From Parafrankia discariae (GTDB lineage: Bacteria > Actinomycetota > Actinomycetes > Frankiales > Frankiaceae), in NCBI RefSeq assembly GCF_000373365.1, contig NZ_KB891159.1, positions 62,001-126,000 on the forward strand: a stretch of DNA of 64,000 bases. Direction: 5' to 3'. Positions 43,860 through 52,729 of this stretch are shown here, piece after piece. The notes under the pieces were generated by a model. The model worked only from the letters and a program-made list of their open reading frames with translations, searched no databases and was not told the DNA's origin. Positions within the stretch are counted from its first letter, which is position 1; each line of letters begins with the position of its first letter. The translations under genes were made by a program, and so were the position numbers.

Positions 43860-43980
43860 CGCGTCGCGAGTGGTCGCCGACGTCCGCGACAGCCGACGGT
43901 CAGTAGATCAATATGCGCGCAACGCGATGATCTGGCTACCGAGGGATGTGCAGCCGGCCATATTAGGGCTAGCTGTGAAG
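43860..43980 (-). repeat. Shared leader repeat, upstream of type A copy 2, with TAATAT promoter element
   Basis: It aligns over its length with 40317-40430 and over about 60 bp with 38915-38975. On the minus strand, CTGACA is followed after 19 bases by TAATAT, a loose promoter match. Confidence 0.65.
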
Positions 43981-44111
43981 AAGTTGTCAGCTGGGTCGGG
44001 TCGGCGGCGTGCCGAAAAGCCCGGCCGCTGGAGCACCGTGACGGAAGGCGATGGCGTGCCGCGCGCGCCCGATCCGTCCTGCCACGTCAGGGTTCCGGGG
44101 GCCCGGACGAC

Positions 44112-44169
44112 GGCCAGCCGGCCGCGGGCGACGTCGTTACCGACAGTCGTCGCCCGCGGCCGGCTGGCC
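44112..44169. terminator. Exact 22-bp-arm hairpin after acyltransferase gene
   Basis: 44112-44133 and 44148-44169 are exact reverse complements around a 14-base loop. It lies 46 bases beyond the stop of the minus-strand acyltransferase gene, so it probably terminates that transcript and insulates the septum-like operon. Confidence 0.75.
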
Positions 44170-44215
44170 CAGGTCCACCTGGTGCGCGGCCGACCCGTCC
44201 GCGGCCGGCGGTGCC

Positions 44216-45520
44216 TCAGGAGCGCAGGCGCCGGGCCGGCTCGGGCTCCCCGCTCACCGCGAGGGGCTGGGTGGTGGCGAGCAGCGGTTCGGCGGACGGC
44301 GCCACGATCGACGTCCGAGCGCGGCGCGGCGCGGTGCCGCGGGCGTTCACCCACGCCGGCCGGCGGCGCTGTACGGGCCGCTCGACGAGGTAGTAGGACG
44401 CCGACGCCAGCCCGAGGCTGACGACGAGCGCGGCGCCGGCTGACGGGACGCGGCCGAACCGGGGGACGAGCGAGTCGTTGGCGACCCCGGTGACGGGGAA
44501 GTGCCACAGGTACAGGCTGTAGGAGATCCGTCCGACCCAGGCGGCCGGACGCGAGCTGAGTACCCGGTCGTACCATCCGGGCCGGTGCTGGTCGGCCCCC
44601 AGGACAGCGACCGAGGCGAGAACGGCGACGAGCAGATAGCCGCCGCGGGCCATCCAGTTCGGGTCGCCCTTGAGGCCGGGGCCGGTGAAGAAGAGGATCA
44701 CCAGGCCCAGCAGGCCCAGTGGGCCGAACGACGCGGCGCGGGACAGCAGCTGTGCGGTGCGGCCCGTGGCCCGGGAAAGGTCGCCGTCCAGGACGCGGCC
44801 GCCCGCCGACGACCGCAGCGCCTCGTAACGCCAGGTGGCGAGCAGGCAGCCGACGAGCAGCGAGTCACAGCGGGTGTCCGGCGCGTAGTAGATGCGGAAG
44901 TTCGCCACGCCGCTGCCGATCAGGATCTCCCGCCAGATCAGCACCAGGATCACGGCGCTGATGAGGATCTCCGGCAGGCGCCGCCGCCAGCGCTCGCTGC
45001 GGCAGATCAGCACCAGGGCGATCGGCCAGAGCAGGTAGAACTGTTCCTCGAGGGAGAGCGTCCACACATGCCCGAACCAGGCGCCGCTGTCCGGGGGATT
45101 CAGTGTGCGCTGGATGTTGGCGACGTAGAAGACCGCTGCGAGACCGTTGCGAAGGAACTGCCACTGGTCGTCGGTGTCCTTGACGAGAAGGACGAGCGGA
45201 ATGCCAGCTGCTACAAAGATGTAGAAGGCGGGAAGGAGTCGGAAACCCCGCCGGGCCCAGAAGGCGCGCAGCGAGATCCAGCCCTCCCGGTCGCGCTCGG
45301 CCAGCAACAGGCCGGTGATGAGGAACCCGCTGAGTACCAGGAAGAGGTCGACACCCAGGTAGCCGCCGGGCACCAGGTCCATGTGGTGGAAGAGCACCGT
45401 CAGGACGGCGAGGGCCCGCAGTCCGTCAAGCGCCGGGTTATGGCCGCCGATGGTTGCTCGGCGAACAGTCCGCGCCGGTGGCGCCGGTGCTCCGCTCGTA
45501 TCTTCGGTCAGCTTCTCCAC
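44216..45520 (-). CDS. Acyltransferase-3 family membrane O-acyltransferase
   Basis: A 434-residue polytopic protein with about ten helices. After a short head it shows ALDGLRALAVLTVLFHHMDL (the essential His of the family), GGYLGVDLFLVLSGFLITGL, FWARRGFRLLPAFYIF, WTLSLEEQFYLLWPIALVL and ISYSLYLWHFPV near the end. The family acylates sugars or lipids at the membrane (OafA/OacA type). GTG at 45520 has a GGGGGGA site. The longer frame upstream to 45916 is Arg-rich and not homologous. It is divergent from the dnaN-like gene. Envelope decoration is likely; the acceptor is unknown. Confidence 0.86.
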   Translation of the reverse strand: MEKLTEDTSGAPAPPARTVRRATIGGHNPALDGLRALAVLTVLFHHMDLVPGGYLGVDLFLVLSGFLITGLLLAERDREGWISLRAFWARRGFRLLPAFYIFVAAGIPLVLLVKDTDDQWQFLRNGLAAVFYVANIQRTLNPPDSGAWFGHVWTLSLEEQFYLLWPIALVLICRSERWRRRLPEILISAVILVLIWREILIGSGVANFRIYYAPDTRCDSLLVGCLLATWRYEALRSSAGGRVLDGDLSRATGRTAQLLSRAASFGPLGLLGLVILFFTGPGLKGDPNWMARGGYLLVAVLASVAVLGADQHRPGWYDRVLSSRPAAWVGRISYSLYLWHFPVTGVANDSLVPRFGRVPSAGAALVVSLGLASASYYLVERPVQRRRPAWVNARGTAPRRARTSIVAPSAEPLLATTQPLAVSGEPEPARRLRS

Positions 45521-46008
45521 GATGGTTCCCCCCACAGGTCCCAGTAGTACGGGTAGCACTGACTGAGAACGATAGACGGGTCTTTTTCGATCAGTGGTGC
45601 CCACCTCGTCGGGGGTACCGGAAGGTGCCGCGCAATAGCCGGCGCAATGGCGTCGCGGATAGCCTGGTCCGCCGCGTGGATGATCCGCGGTTTGACACGC
45701 CATACGAGTCGTCGAGCTCTGGACACGTCGAGCGGACGCGGTGGCGGCGCGTCGCGGCGACACCGGCGACGCCAGCAGCGACGAGGCCGGTGCCGGGACG
45801 CGGCGGCGGCGCGGCGGGACCGGGCCGACGCCGCGGCGAGCCGGCGAGCCGGCGGGTGCGGCGGGGCGCCCCCTCCCGGCTCCCGCCCCGCCCAGGTCCC
45901 CGGGATGTCGCATCAACGGCCCTGGTGACAGGTCTGCCGCGCCGCCGCGAGCGGTGGGTGGTTTGCGGAATGCGGAGATTCGGCGTTGTCCGGCGCGACA
46001 ATCCCTGC
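45521..46008. other. Divergent intergenic region, no gene seen
   Basis: About 0.49 kb between the acyltransferase and beta-clamp starts. Frames on both strands are Arg-rich shadows. TTGACA at 45692 has no good -10 partner. Confidence 0.45.
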
Positions 46009-47253
46009 ATGAGGTTCAGCGTGGAACGCGACGTACTCGCCGACGCGACGGGCTGGGCCGCCCGGTACGTGCCGAAGCCCACCGCCGGCGCCCAGCAGGT
46101 GCTGACGGGCCTGCTGCTGGAAGCCACCATGCCGACCCCGGACCAGGTCCACGACCAGGCCGGGGATCAGACCGGGGATCAGACGCCGGAACAGGCCCAG
46201 GCCCAGGCCCAGGCGCGGGCGCGGGCGTCGGGCCCGGTGCTCACCGTCTCCGCGTTCGACTCCGAGGTCGCCGCGCGCGCCCCGGTCGAGGCCGTCGTCA
46301 CCGAGCCCGGCCGGGTCGTCGTGCCCGGGCGGCTGCTGGCGGACGTCGTGCGCAACCTGCCCGACGCGCCGGTCGTCGTCGAGGCCACCGGGACCAGAGT
46401 GATCATCGAGTGTGGCGCGGCCCGGTTCCGCATCCCGGCGCTCTCCGCCGAGGACTACCCGGTGCTGCCCGCGTTCCCCCCGCCGGTCGGCGAGGTGGAC
46501 ACGCTCGGCTTCGCGGCGGCGGTCGCGCAGGTGGCGCCGGCCGCCGGCCGGGACGACGCGCTGCCGGTGCTCACCGCCGTCCGGCTCGAGATCGCCCGGG
46601 GCGGGCTGACGATGGTCGCCACCGACCGCTACCGGCTCGCCGTCCGGACGATCCCGTGGCAGCCCACCGTCGACGACCCCGACGCGATCGCGCACGTGCC
46701 GGCCCGGCTGCTCGCCGACGTGGCGAAGCTGCCGACCACCGCCTCCCGGGTCATGATCGGGATGGGCGTCGACGAGGCCGGGGTCCTGCGCTTCGGGCTG
46801 TCGGTGAACGGCCGGCAGACGATCGTCCGGCTGTTGGAGGGGAGCTTCCCGAACTACCGCCGGCTGCTGCCGGAGACCTCCGAGCTCACCGTCACGGCGC
46901 CGACGGCGGTGCTCGCGGCGGCCGTCCGCCGGGTCGCGCTGGTGGCGACGCGTACGGCGCCGCTGCGGTTCACGTTCTCCGCCGGCCAGGTCGTGGCCGA
47001 GGCCGGGGACGGCGGGGGCGCCCAGGCCTCCGAGCTGGTGCCGGTGGAGTACGACGGCCCGGAGCTGTCAGTGCTGTTCAACCCCGGGTTCCTGCTGGAC
47101 GGCCTGGCGGCGGTCGAGGGCGACGAGGCCATCATCGGGTTCGCCACCGCCGACCCGGAGGTGGCCTCGACCAAGCCGGCGGTCCTCACCGGCAAGGACG
47201 ACGGTGAGGACTACCGCTACCTGCTCATGCCGATCCGCACCGGCGCGGCCTGA
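46009..47253 (+). CDS. dnaN: DNA polymerase III beta clamp (DnaN) paralogue
   Basis: A 414-residue sliding clamp with three similar domains. Typical strands are MRFSVERDVLADATGWAARY, VVVPGRLLADVVRNLP, FRIPALSAEDYPVLP, TDRYRLAVRTIPW, LLEGSFPNYRRLLPE and the C-terminal YRYLLMPIRT, which forms part of the partner-binding pocket. Residues 41-75 are an insert of Asp/Gln/Ala repeats (DQTGDQTPEQAQAQAQAR) in domain I, not found in standard clamps. It is not beside dnaA, recF or gyrB in this window, so it is probably an additional clamp. ATG at 46009 is chosen because homology begins there. Confidence 0.83.
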   Translation: MRFSVERDVLADATGWAARYVPKPTAGAQQVLTGLLLEATMPTPDQVHDQAGDQTGDQTPEQAQAQAQARARASGPVLTVSAFDSEVAARAPVEAVVTEPGRVVVPGRLLADVVRNLPDAPVVVEATGTRVIIECGAARFRIPALSAEDYPVLPAFPPPVGEVDTLGFAAAVAQVAPAAGRDDALPVLTAVRLEIARGGLTMVATDRYRLAVRTIPWQPTVDDPDAIAHVPARLLADVAKLPTTASRVMIGMGVDEAGVLRFGLSVNGRQTIVRLLEGSFPNYRRLLPETSELTVTAPTAVLAAAVRRVALVATRTAPLRFTFSAGQVVAEAGDGGGAQASELVPVEYDGPELSVLFNPGFLLDGLAAVEGDEAIIGFATADPEVASTKPAVLTGKDDGEDYRYLLMPIRTGAA

Positions 47254-47255
47254 GC

Positions 47256-47284
47256 GCTCCGGCGCCGCCCCGGAAGGCCGGAGC
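47256..47284. terminator. Hairpin between convergent genes
   Basis: GCTCCGGC and GCCGGAGC form an 8-bp stem just after the dnaN-like stop, facing the convergent DUF3105 gene. Confidence 0.6.
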
Positions 47285-47340
47285 GGGCCGGGAGCGCGGG
47301 CCGGAGGCCAGAAGCCGGAAGCAGGCCGGAGAGCGTCGGC

Positions 47341-48144
47341 TCAGGGCGCGGTCGGGGCCTGGGTCATCGTGCCGGCGCCGGGCACCACCCCGCCGGCGGC
47401 GGCCGCCGCCGGGTCGATCGGGCCGTCCTCGGTGACGTTCAGGGTGCCACCCGCGGCCCCGGATTCCGGTGCGGTCGGCGAGTCCCAGGTCACGCCGTCG
47501 AGCGGCGGGTTCGCCCACTTCTGGACGAACTCCTTCACCACGTCGGGGGAGACGGTGCCGCAGCGCTGGGTGCGGTCCCAGGCGGTCAGCACGAAGTGCT
47601 GGCCACCGGTGAACTCGTTGCGCGTCCACGGCACCGCGATGAAGCGGTTCCCGGCGTCGGCCGCGACCGTGCGCAGCTTCTCGACCTGGTCGGCGGGCAG
47701 CTTCGCGTCGTACCAGCCGACCACGAAGCCGTGCTCCAGGTTGTGCACCGCCCGCTCGGCGCGGATGCCCGAGTCCGGGTTGTAGAACCGGATGGCGTCG
47801 GGCAGCGGGTCGGACTCGTGGTTGCCCGACGACGGCGGGGAGTCCTTGTACTCGACCGTGTCGGTGGCCCCCACATGCTGGTTGCCGTACGACTGGCCGT
47901 TGACGATCCCGGTGCAGTTCGCGGTGACCGCGGCCGGGGAGGGCGCGGCGATGTAGCCGACGCTGCGCTCCTCGTTCTTCGACCGGTTGTCGAAGACGCT
48001 GTAGACGATGATCCCGGCGAGGAGGGCGAGCGCGACGAAGCCGGAGGTGCCGTAGATCAGCAGTGCCCGTCGGCGCTCCTTCCGCTTCTGCTCGCGGCGG
48101 AGCTCCTCCAGGCGGGCGTTACGCGCGACGCTCTTCTTCCCCAC
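47341..48144 (-). CDS. DUF3105 membrane-anchored protein
   Basis: A 267-residue protein. A basic head (KSVARNARLEELRREQKRKE) precedes one helix (about 28-50). The outer domain has the DUF3105 marks DSPPSSGNHESDPLPDA, NLEHGFVVGWYDA and GGQHFVLTAWDRTQRC, with two Cys that may pair. The tail is Ala/Gly-rich. The function of the family is unknown. It is transcribed alone from the 279-bp gap behind fbiB. Confidence 0.82.
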   Translation of the reverse strand: MGKKSVARNARLEELRREQKRKERRRALLIYGTSGFVALALLAGIIVYSVFDNRSKNEERSVGYIAAPSPAAVTANCTGIVNGQSYGNQHVGATDTVEYKDSPPSSGNHESDPLPDAIRFYNPDSGIRAERAVHNLEHGFVVGWYDAKLPADQVEKLRTVAADAGNRFIAVPWTRNEFTGGQHFVLTAWDRTQRCGTVSPDVVKEFVQKWANPPLDGVTWDSPTAPESGAAGGTLNVTEDGPIDPAAAAAGGVVPGAGTMTQAPTAP

Positions 48145-48387
48145 GAGGCCCGATCCTACGAAGTGTCGAACACGCCTCGACCGCCGCGGTCCGCCCGACC
48201 CGCCGCCGACCGCCGGTTTCGGCGGGATCGGCGGCCCTTCCGCCGCGAGGCGGAGATCGCGCGAACCGGACGTCCTACGAACCGGACGGTAGCCGTACGT
48301 AGTTCAACATGACCATTAAGTGAATGCCATCGTAGCGGCCCGGCCGGCGAGTGGAAGACCCCCGCGCCGGGGATCTCGGCTCAGCGT

Positions 48388-48441
48388 CGTTCCACGACCA
48401 ACCTCAGCGTTCCACGACCAACCTCAGCGCTCCACGACGAA
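48388..48441. repeat. 20-bp tandem repeat copying the fbiB 3' end
   Basis: Two exact 20-bp copies (48388, 48408) and a partial third that contains the end of fbiB. The unit is CGTTCCACGACCAACCTCAG. It repeats the last codons and stop of fbiB beyond the gene. Confidence 0.8.
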
Positions 48442-49971
48442 CGCCGCGACGTCACGGGCCGGCCGCGGATACGCCGGCGCGGCCGGATGCCCCACCCCCA
48501 CGACGCCCATCGGCGTCCAGGTGCGCGGCAGGTCCAGCGTGTCGGTCACGACCTCCCCGCAGAACAGCGCGGACGACACCCAGCACGAGCCCAGGCCCTC
48601 GGCGGCGAGCGCGACCAGCAGGTTCTGCACGGCGGCGCCGAGCGCCACGGTGAACATCCGCTCCTCGGCCCGCGCCCGGCGCTCGTCGGCGTAGGAATGC
48701 GCGCCGTCGGTCACCATCATCGGGACGATCAGCACCGGCGCCCGGCGCAACACGTCGCCGCGGCGCAGCCGCCGGCTCACCGAGTCCTCGTCGAACCCGT
48801 CGCGGCGCAGGTCGTCCGTCCAGGCCATCGCCATCGCGTCGAGCAGGGCGTGCCGGCGCGCCTCGACCAGCACGAACCGCCACGGGGTGGTGTGATGCGG
48901 GGCGGGCGCGGTGATCGCCGCGGCGATCGCCTGGCGCACCGCCGCCGGGTCCACCGGGAGGTCGGCGAACTCCCGCACCGTGCGCCGCGCGAACGGCGCC
49001 GAGCGGCGCGCCTCGACCGTGCCGAGCTGGAACATGTCCTCGTCCCAGGGGCGCAGCAGCGAGCGGGACCCGGTCCCGTCGTCGGGCCGGCGGGTGAAGC
49101 CGCGGACGATCGCCACCGGCGTGGCACCGAGCTTGCCCTTCACCAGGTCCGCCGCGGCCGCCAGCTCGTCGGCCTCGGCGATCTCGGTCATCCCGAGCTC
49201 GTTACCGTAGGCGTCGACGTCGCCGATGTGGCTGCGCAGTGCCGCCATCCCGGCGACACCGATCGCCATGTCGGTCAGCCCGCGCCGCCAGGGCCGCCCG
49301 GCGGTGTCACTGATGATCACGGCGACGTCGACGCCGAGCCGCTCGCGCAGGCCGTCGCGCAGCGCCTGGGCACTGGCGTCGGGATCGACCGGCAGCAGCG
49401 CGATCGAGTCCTTGGTGATGTTGGACGCGTCCACACCCGCGCTGGCCAGCACGAGGCCGTGGTGCGTCTCGACGATGCGGGTCGGGCCGCGGCGCGCCAC
49501 CTCGCGCACGGACTCGGCGTCGATGGCGGCCTGACGCGTGGCCTCCCGGTCGCTGTCGCCTTCGATCCGGATCAGCCGGTCCTCGGCCTTCGAGACAATC
49601 TTGGACGTCACGACGAGCACGTCGCCGTCGCGCAGCCCGGGGCCGGCGACGGTGCCGGCCCCGGCAGCGGCGCCGCCGCCCGCGCCCGCGCCGACGGCCT
49701 CGGCGATCAGCGCGGCGAGGTCGTCGCCGGGCCGCACCTCGCCGATCCCGGCCAGCGGCAGGATCCGTAGCTCCCGCTCCGCCGACGGCTCCGTGCTGAC
49801 CCGCTCCGCCGAGGGCTCCGCCGCGACCTGCTTCGCCACCGGCTCCGCGTCGACCCGCTCCGCCGGCGGGGGGACTTCCGCCCGGGGTGGGGCGATGCCC
49901 GGGATCGACGCCTCCGTGGGCTCCGGTCCGTCCTTCGTCATGGCTGTCCCCGCCGGGGACAGGTCAGACAC
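48424..49971 (-). CDS. fbiB: FbiB: coenzyme F420 gamma-glutamyl ligase fused to nitroreductase domain
   Basis: About 515 residues. A low-complexity head (1-65, PSAER repeats) precedes the CofE-type ligase domain (about 68-310): [43 protein letters not shown]-like [16 protein letters not shown], and [20 protein letters not shown]. The C-terminal FMN-binding nitroreductase domain (about 320-515) has [13 protein letters not shown] and [17 protein letters not shown]. It adds glutamates to F420-0 and reduces dehydro-F420-0. GTG at 49971 overlaps fbiA by eight bases; ATG at 49941 is an alternative start. Confidence 0.92.
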   Translation of the reverse strand: MSDLSPAGTAMTKDGPEPTEASIPGIAPPRAEVPPPAERVDAEPVAKQVAAEPSAERVSTEPSAERELRILPLAGIGEVRPGDDLAALIAEAVGAGAGGGAAAGAGTVAGPGLRDGDVLVVTSKIVSKAEDRLIRIEGDSDREATRQAAIDAESVREVARRGPTRIVETHHGLVLASAGVDASNITKDSIALLPVDPDASAQALRDGLRERLGVDVAVIISDTAGRPWRRGLTDMAIGVAGMAALRSHIGDVDAYGNELGMTEIAEADELAAAADLVKGKLGATPVAIVRGFTRRPDDGTGSRSLLRPWDEDMFQLGTVEARRSAPFARRTVREFADLPVDPAAVRQAIAAAITAPAPHHTTPWRFVLVEARRHALLDAMAMAWTDDLRRDGFDEDSVSRRLRRGDVLRRAPVLIVPMMVTDGAHSYADERRARAEERMFTVALGAAVQNLLVALAAEGLGSCWVSSALFCGEVVTDTLDLPRTWTPMGVVGVGHPAAPAYPRPARDVAAFVVER

Positions 49972-51082
49972 CGGCGAGCTCCAGCGCCGCCTCCACGATC
50001 GCCACAGTGGCCTCCAGATCGGTCATGAGAAGCGGTACGGCTTTAACGGTAGCTCCGGGTACGGCGTCGGGGTCCGCGGCGATCGCCGCGTCCACGACGT
50101 CCACCAGCCACCCGTCCAGCAGACCGTGACCAAGCTCTTCGGGTGTTCCCCCGGAGGTGGCACCGCCGGCCCCCGCCTGCTCCGCCACCGAGCCCGCCGC
50201 CCGGGACGGGTCGGATTCCCGGGACGGGTCGGCCACATCCGAGACCACACCTGAACCCGAGTCCGGGAGTGGGGGCCGGCCGGTCCGGTGCCGGCCGCCG
50301 TAGTGCACACCGACCGCGAGCGCCGACGTCTCGACGCCGATCGCCTTCAGGCAGGCGTCGGCCATCCCACGGACCGCCGCCCCGCCGATGATCGGGGAGA
50401 CGCCGATGACCGGGGCCAGGGTGACCCGCAGCGCGTCCGCGACACCGGGAACCGACAGGATCGTCCCGATCGAGACCACCGGGTTGGACGGCCCGATCAG
50501 CACGACGTCGGCGTCCGCGATCGCGTCCAGCACACCCGGCGCCGGCTTCGACTCGGCGGCGCCCACGGACAGGATCGCCTCGGCGGGCACCCCCGCCCGC
50601 ATCCGCAGCCACCACTCCTGGAAGTGGACGGCCCGCCGGCCCTCGTCGTCGGTGATGATCACATGGGTCTCGACCCGGTCGTTCGACATCGGCAGCAGGC
50701 GCACCCCCGGCTTCCACCGGTCGCACAGCGCCGTGACGACGTCGGAGAGCGGGTAACCGGCCTCGATCATCTGGGTGCGGACGAGGTGCGTGGCGAGATC
50801 ACGGTCGCCGAGCCCGAACCAGCCCGGGCCCACCCCGTAGGCCGCCAGCTCGGCCGAGACGACGAACGTCTCGTCCTCCCGGCCCCAGCCGCGTTCGGCC
50901 GAGATCCCGCCGCCCAGGGTGTACATCACGGTGTCCAGGTCTGGGCAGATGCGCAGGCCGTGCAGCGTGATGTCATCACCCGTGTTGCCGATCACGGTGA
51001 TCTCGGCGTCGGGGCGGGCAGCCCGGACACCCTGCAGAAAACGCGCGCCGCCGATGCCGCCGGCCAATGCGGTGACCTTCAC
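49964..51082 (-). CDS. fbiA: FbiA: F420-0-forming (dehydro)phospholactate transferase (CofD family)
   Basis: A 372-residue enzyme. It opens [18 protein letters not shown], the family nucleotide-binding loop. [20 protein letters not shown] is near 43, and [15 protein letters not shown] with [19 protein letters not shown] in the second half contact Fo and the donor. It joins the phospholactyl or phosphoenolpyruvyl unit to Fo. Residues about 265-320 are a Ser/Gly/Ala linker absent from most homologues, before the conserved tail ([20 protein letters not shown]). GTG at 51082 starts at the conserved motif. Confidence 0.92.
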   Translation of the reverse strand: MKVTALAGGIGGARFLQGVRAARPDAEITVIGNTGDDITLHGLRICPDLDTVMYTLGGGISAERGWGREDETFVVSAELAAYGVGPGWFGLGDRDLATHLVRTQMIEAGYPLSDVVTALCDRWKPGVRLLPMSNDRVETHVIITDDEGRRAVHFQEWWLRMRAGVPAEAILSVGAAESKPAPGVLDAIADADVVLIGPSNPVVSIGTILSVPGVADALRVTLAPVIGVSPIIGGAAVRGMADACLKAIGVETSALAVGVHYGGRHRTGRPPLPDSGSGVVSDVADPSRESDPSRAAGSVAEQAGAGGATSGGTPEELGHGLLDGWLVDVVDAAIAADPDAVPGATVKAVPLLMTDLEATVAIVEAALELAGV

Positions 51083-51401
51083 ACCGCATAATCCTGGCAC
51101 CCGCACCGCCCCGTCCCCTCGACACCCCGGGCCTTGCGGACCCCGGTTCGGTGGGCCGGGGCCCCACCGGCGTCCGCCCGTGGGGCCGTGGTCGACATGC
51201 CGTGAGGCTCGTGAGGCCGCGGCCGACGCGCCGTGGGGTCGCGGCCCACGTGCGCCGCTGAGGGGTCCACGGACGTCCCCGCCGGCTCAGGGCCGCGAAT
51301 CCCGCCGGGCCCCCGGCTCAGGGCCGCGAATCCCGCCGGCCCACAGGGTCGCGAAGTCGGGCGGTGGTGGGGCGTGACAAGCGGCACGGGGGGCTCTGCT
51401 A

Positions 51402-51489
51402 CTCGCCGTTCGGTTTCTTTCTCGCCGTTTCGAGGCTCGTTTTGACCGAAAACTCGTCCGAAAAGGCGAGAAGGATGCGAAAGGGCGAG
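51402..51489. repeat. MITE/REP-like palindromic repeat, copy B
   Basis: 88 bp with CTCGCC at 51402 and 51421 and GGCGAG at 51465 and 51484, the 19-bp spacing being equal in both arms. It shares CTCGCC-TTTGGTTTCTT-like arms and the GGCGAGCAGGCC right end with copy A at 4122. Confidence 0.72.
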
Positions 51490-51577
51490 CAGGCCATCCC
51501 GGAGCGTGGGGAATTTTGTCTGATAGATGGCGGTTCGCCCGGCGCTCGGGGCAGGGCGCCGGCCTTCGGGGTGGAGC

Positions 51578-51653
51578 GCCGACACTCCGACTGGGCGCCG
51601 GTACTCCGACTGAGTACCGGCACTCCGACCGGGTGCCGGTACTCGGGCCGGAT
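51578..51653. repeat. 19-bp tandem repeat, four copies
   Basis: Units at 51578, 51597, 51616 and 51635 share CCGRYACTCCGACYGRG. It lies between the palindromic repeat and the end of the TetR gene. Confidence 0.75.
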
Positions 51654-51728
51654 GGTGTGGAGTGCCCTTTTGGCCCGGGTGGCCCGGGTGGCCCGGGTGG
51701 TCCGTGGTCCGCGGGCGGTGCGGGTGGT

Positions 51729-52316
51729 TCAGGTGGTGGCGATGGTGACCTCGGTGGCCGCGGCGTTCGGCGCGTGTTCGACCGCGGCGAGTGACGCCAG
51801 CAGATAGCGGACGAGATGGCTGGTGGGCCGGCTCGGCGCCGGGTTGGCCAGCCCGCCCTCGATCGTGGCGACCACGGCGTCGGCGGCGATCTCGTGGTCG
51901 GGCTCGGGGACCAGGTCGGCCACGGCGCTCAGCGCCAGGCCGTGCAGCCACTCGTGCAGCCGCTCGTGGTACTCCATGATCGGCGGGGCGTGCGGGGCGC
52001 GCTCGGCGACACAGGGGTGCAGCGTCCGACGTCGCTCGACCGAGTCCAGCGCGGCGAAGAGTTTCTGCGCCGCCTCGCCGGGCAGCTCGGCGATGCGGTC
52101 CACCTCGCCGTCGAGCAGGCGGTTCAGGACGGCGGCGAACGCGTGATCCTTGGACCGGAAGTACCAGTACACCGAGCCGGGCTCGATACCGGCGGCGCGG
52201 GCGATCTCGGCGATGGAGGTACCGGCGAACCCGCGGGCGAGGAACTGCTGTTCGGCGACCGCGAGCAGCGCGTCGATCCGTTCCTCGCGCGGGACCTCCT
52301 GGCGGTTGCGTGGCAC
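51729..52316 (-). CDS. TetR-family transcriptional regulator
   Basis: A 195-residue protein. The DNA-binding domain (about 12-58) reads RIDALLAVAEQQFLARGFAG, TSIAEIARAAGIEPGSVYWY and FRSKDHAFAAVL, a textbook TetR helix-turn-helix. The C-terminal ligand domain is not assignable. GTG at 52316 is chosen because homology starts there. It diverges from a small ORF and fbiC, so it may control them and itself. An inverted repeat, GAGAGC/GCTCTC (52680-52708), in the gap is a possible operator. Confidence 0.85.
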   Translation of the reverse strand: MPRNRQEVPREERIDALLAVAEQQFLARGFAGTSIAEIARAAGIEPGSVYWYFRSKDHAFAAVLNRLLDGEVDRIAELPGEAAQKLFAALDSVERRRTLHPCVAERAPHAPPIMEYHERLHEWLHGLALSAVADLVPEPDHEIAADAVVATIEGGLANPAPSRPTSHLVRYLLASLAAVEHAPNAAATEVTIATT

Positions 52317-52729
52317 CTGATCAGCGTAACGACCCTGGCGGGGGGCAGGAGGGGATTGTCCGGTACCCGTGTCGTCCCGCCCGCTCCGTCCACATCGCTC
52401 CCTGTGTCGGTGCGATCCCACGCGGACACTCGCGGCAACCGCCGCCCCGCCCGTCTGGCCCCGCCGCGGTATTGCCGCCCCACCGCGCCCCGCCGGCCAG
52501 CCGCCCTGCCCCACGGCCCCGGGGCTCCGGAACCGGGTGGCCCTGGCGTCTCGGTGTGCTGGTGCGCCGGGGCGTGATGTGCCTGAGGGCGCGGCGCGGC
52601 CTTCGTGGCACGGAGAAGGCTGAATGGTTGCTTTGCGTGACCATCCACGCCGACGGAAGCCATCTCTTGATTCTGGTTAGAGAGCGCTGTGAGATGGACC
52701 TAGCTCTCCACGTCGCTGGAAGGACTGCC
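52317..52729. other. Divergent intergenic region between tetR and fbiC unit
   Basis: About 0.41 kb. It holds GAGAGC (52680) and GCTCTC (52703) as an inverted repeat with a 17-base spacer, just ahead of the small ORF. No clear promoter boxes were identified. Confidence 0.5.

Larger units (their letters stand above)
51083..51728. other. Repeat-rich intergenic region between tetR and fbiA
   Basis: About 0.65 kb without a supportable gene. It holds a direct repeat of about 27 bp (CCGGCTCAGGGCCGCGAATC twice near 51280-51340), the palindromic repeat B, a 19-bp tandem repeat and a CCCGGGTGG run. Confidence 0.6.

Noticed and set aside
51578-51653. CRISPR-like array
   Set aside because: The 19-bp units are contiguous with no spacers.
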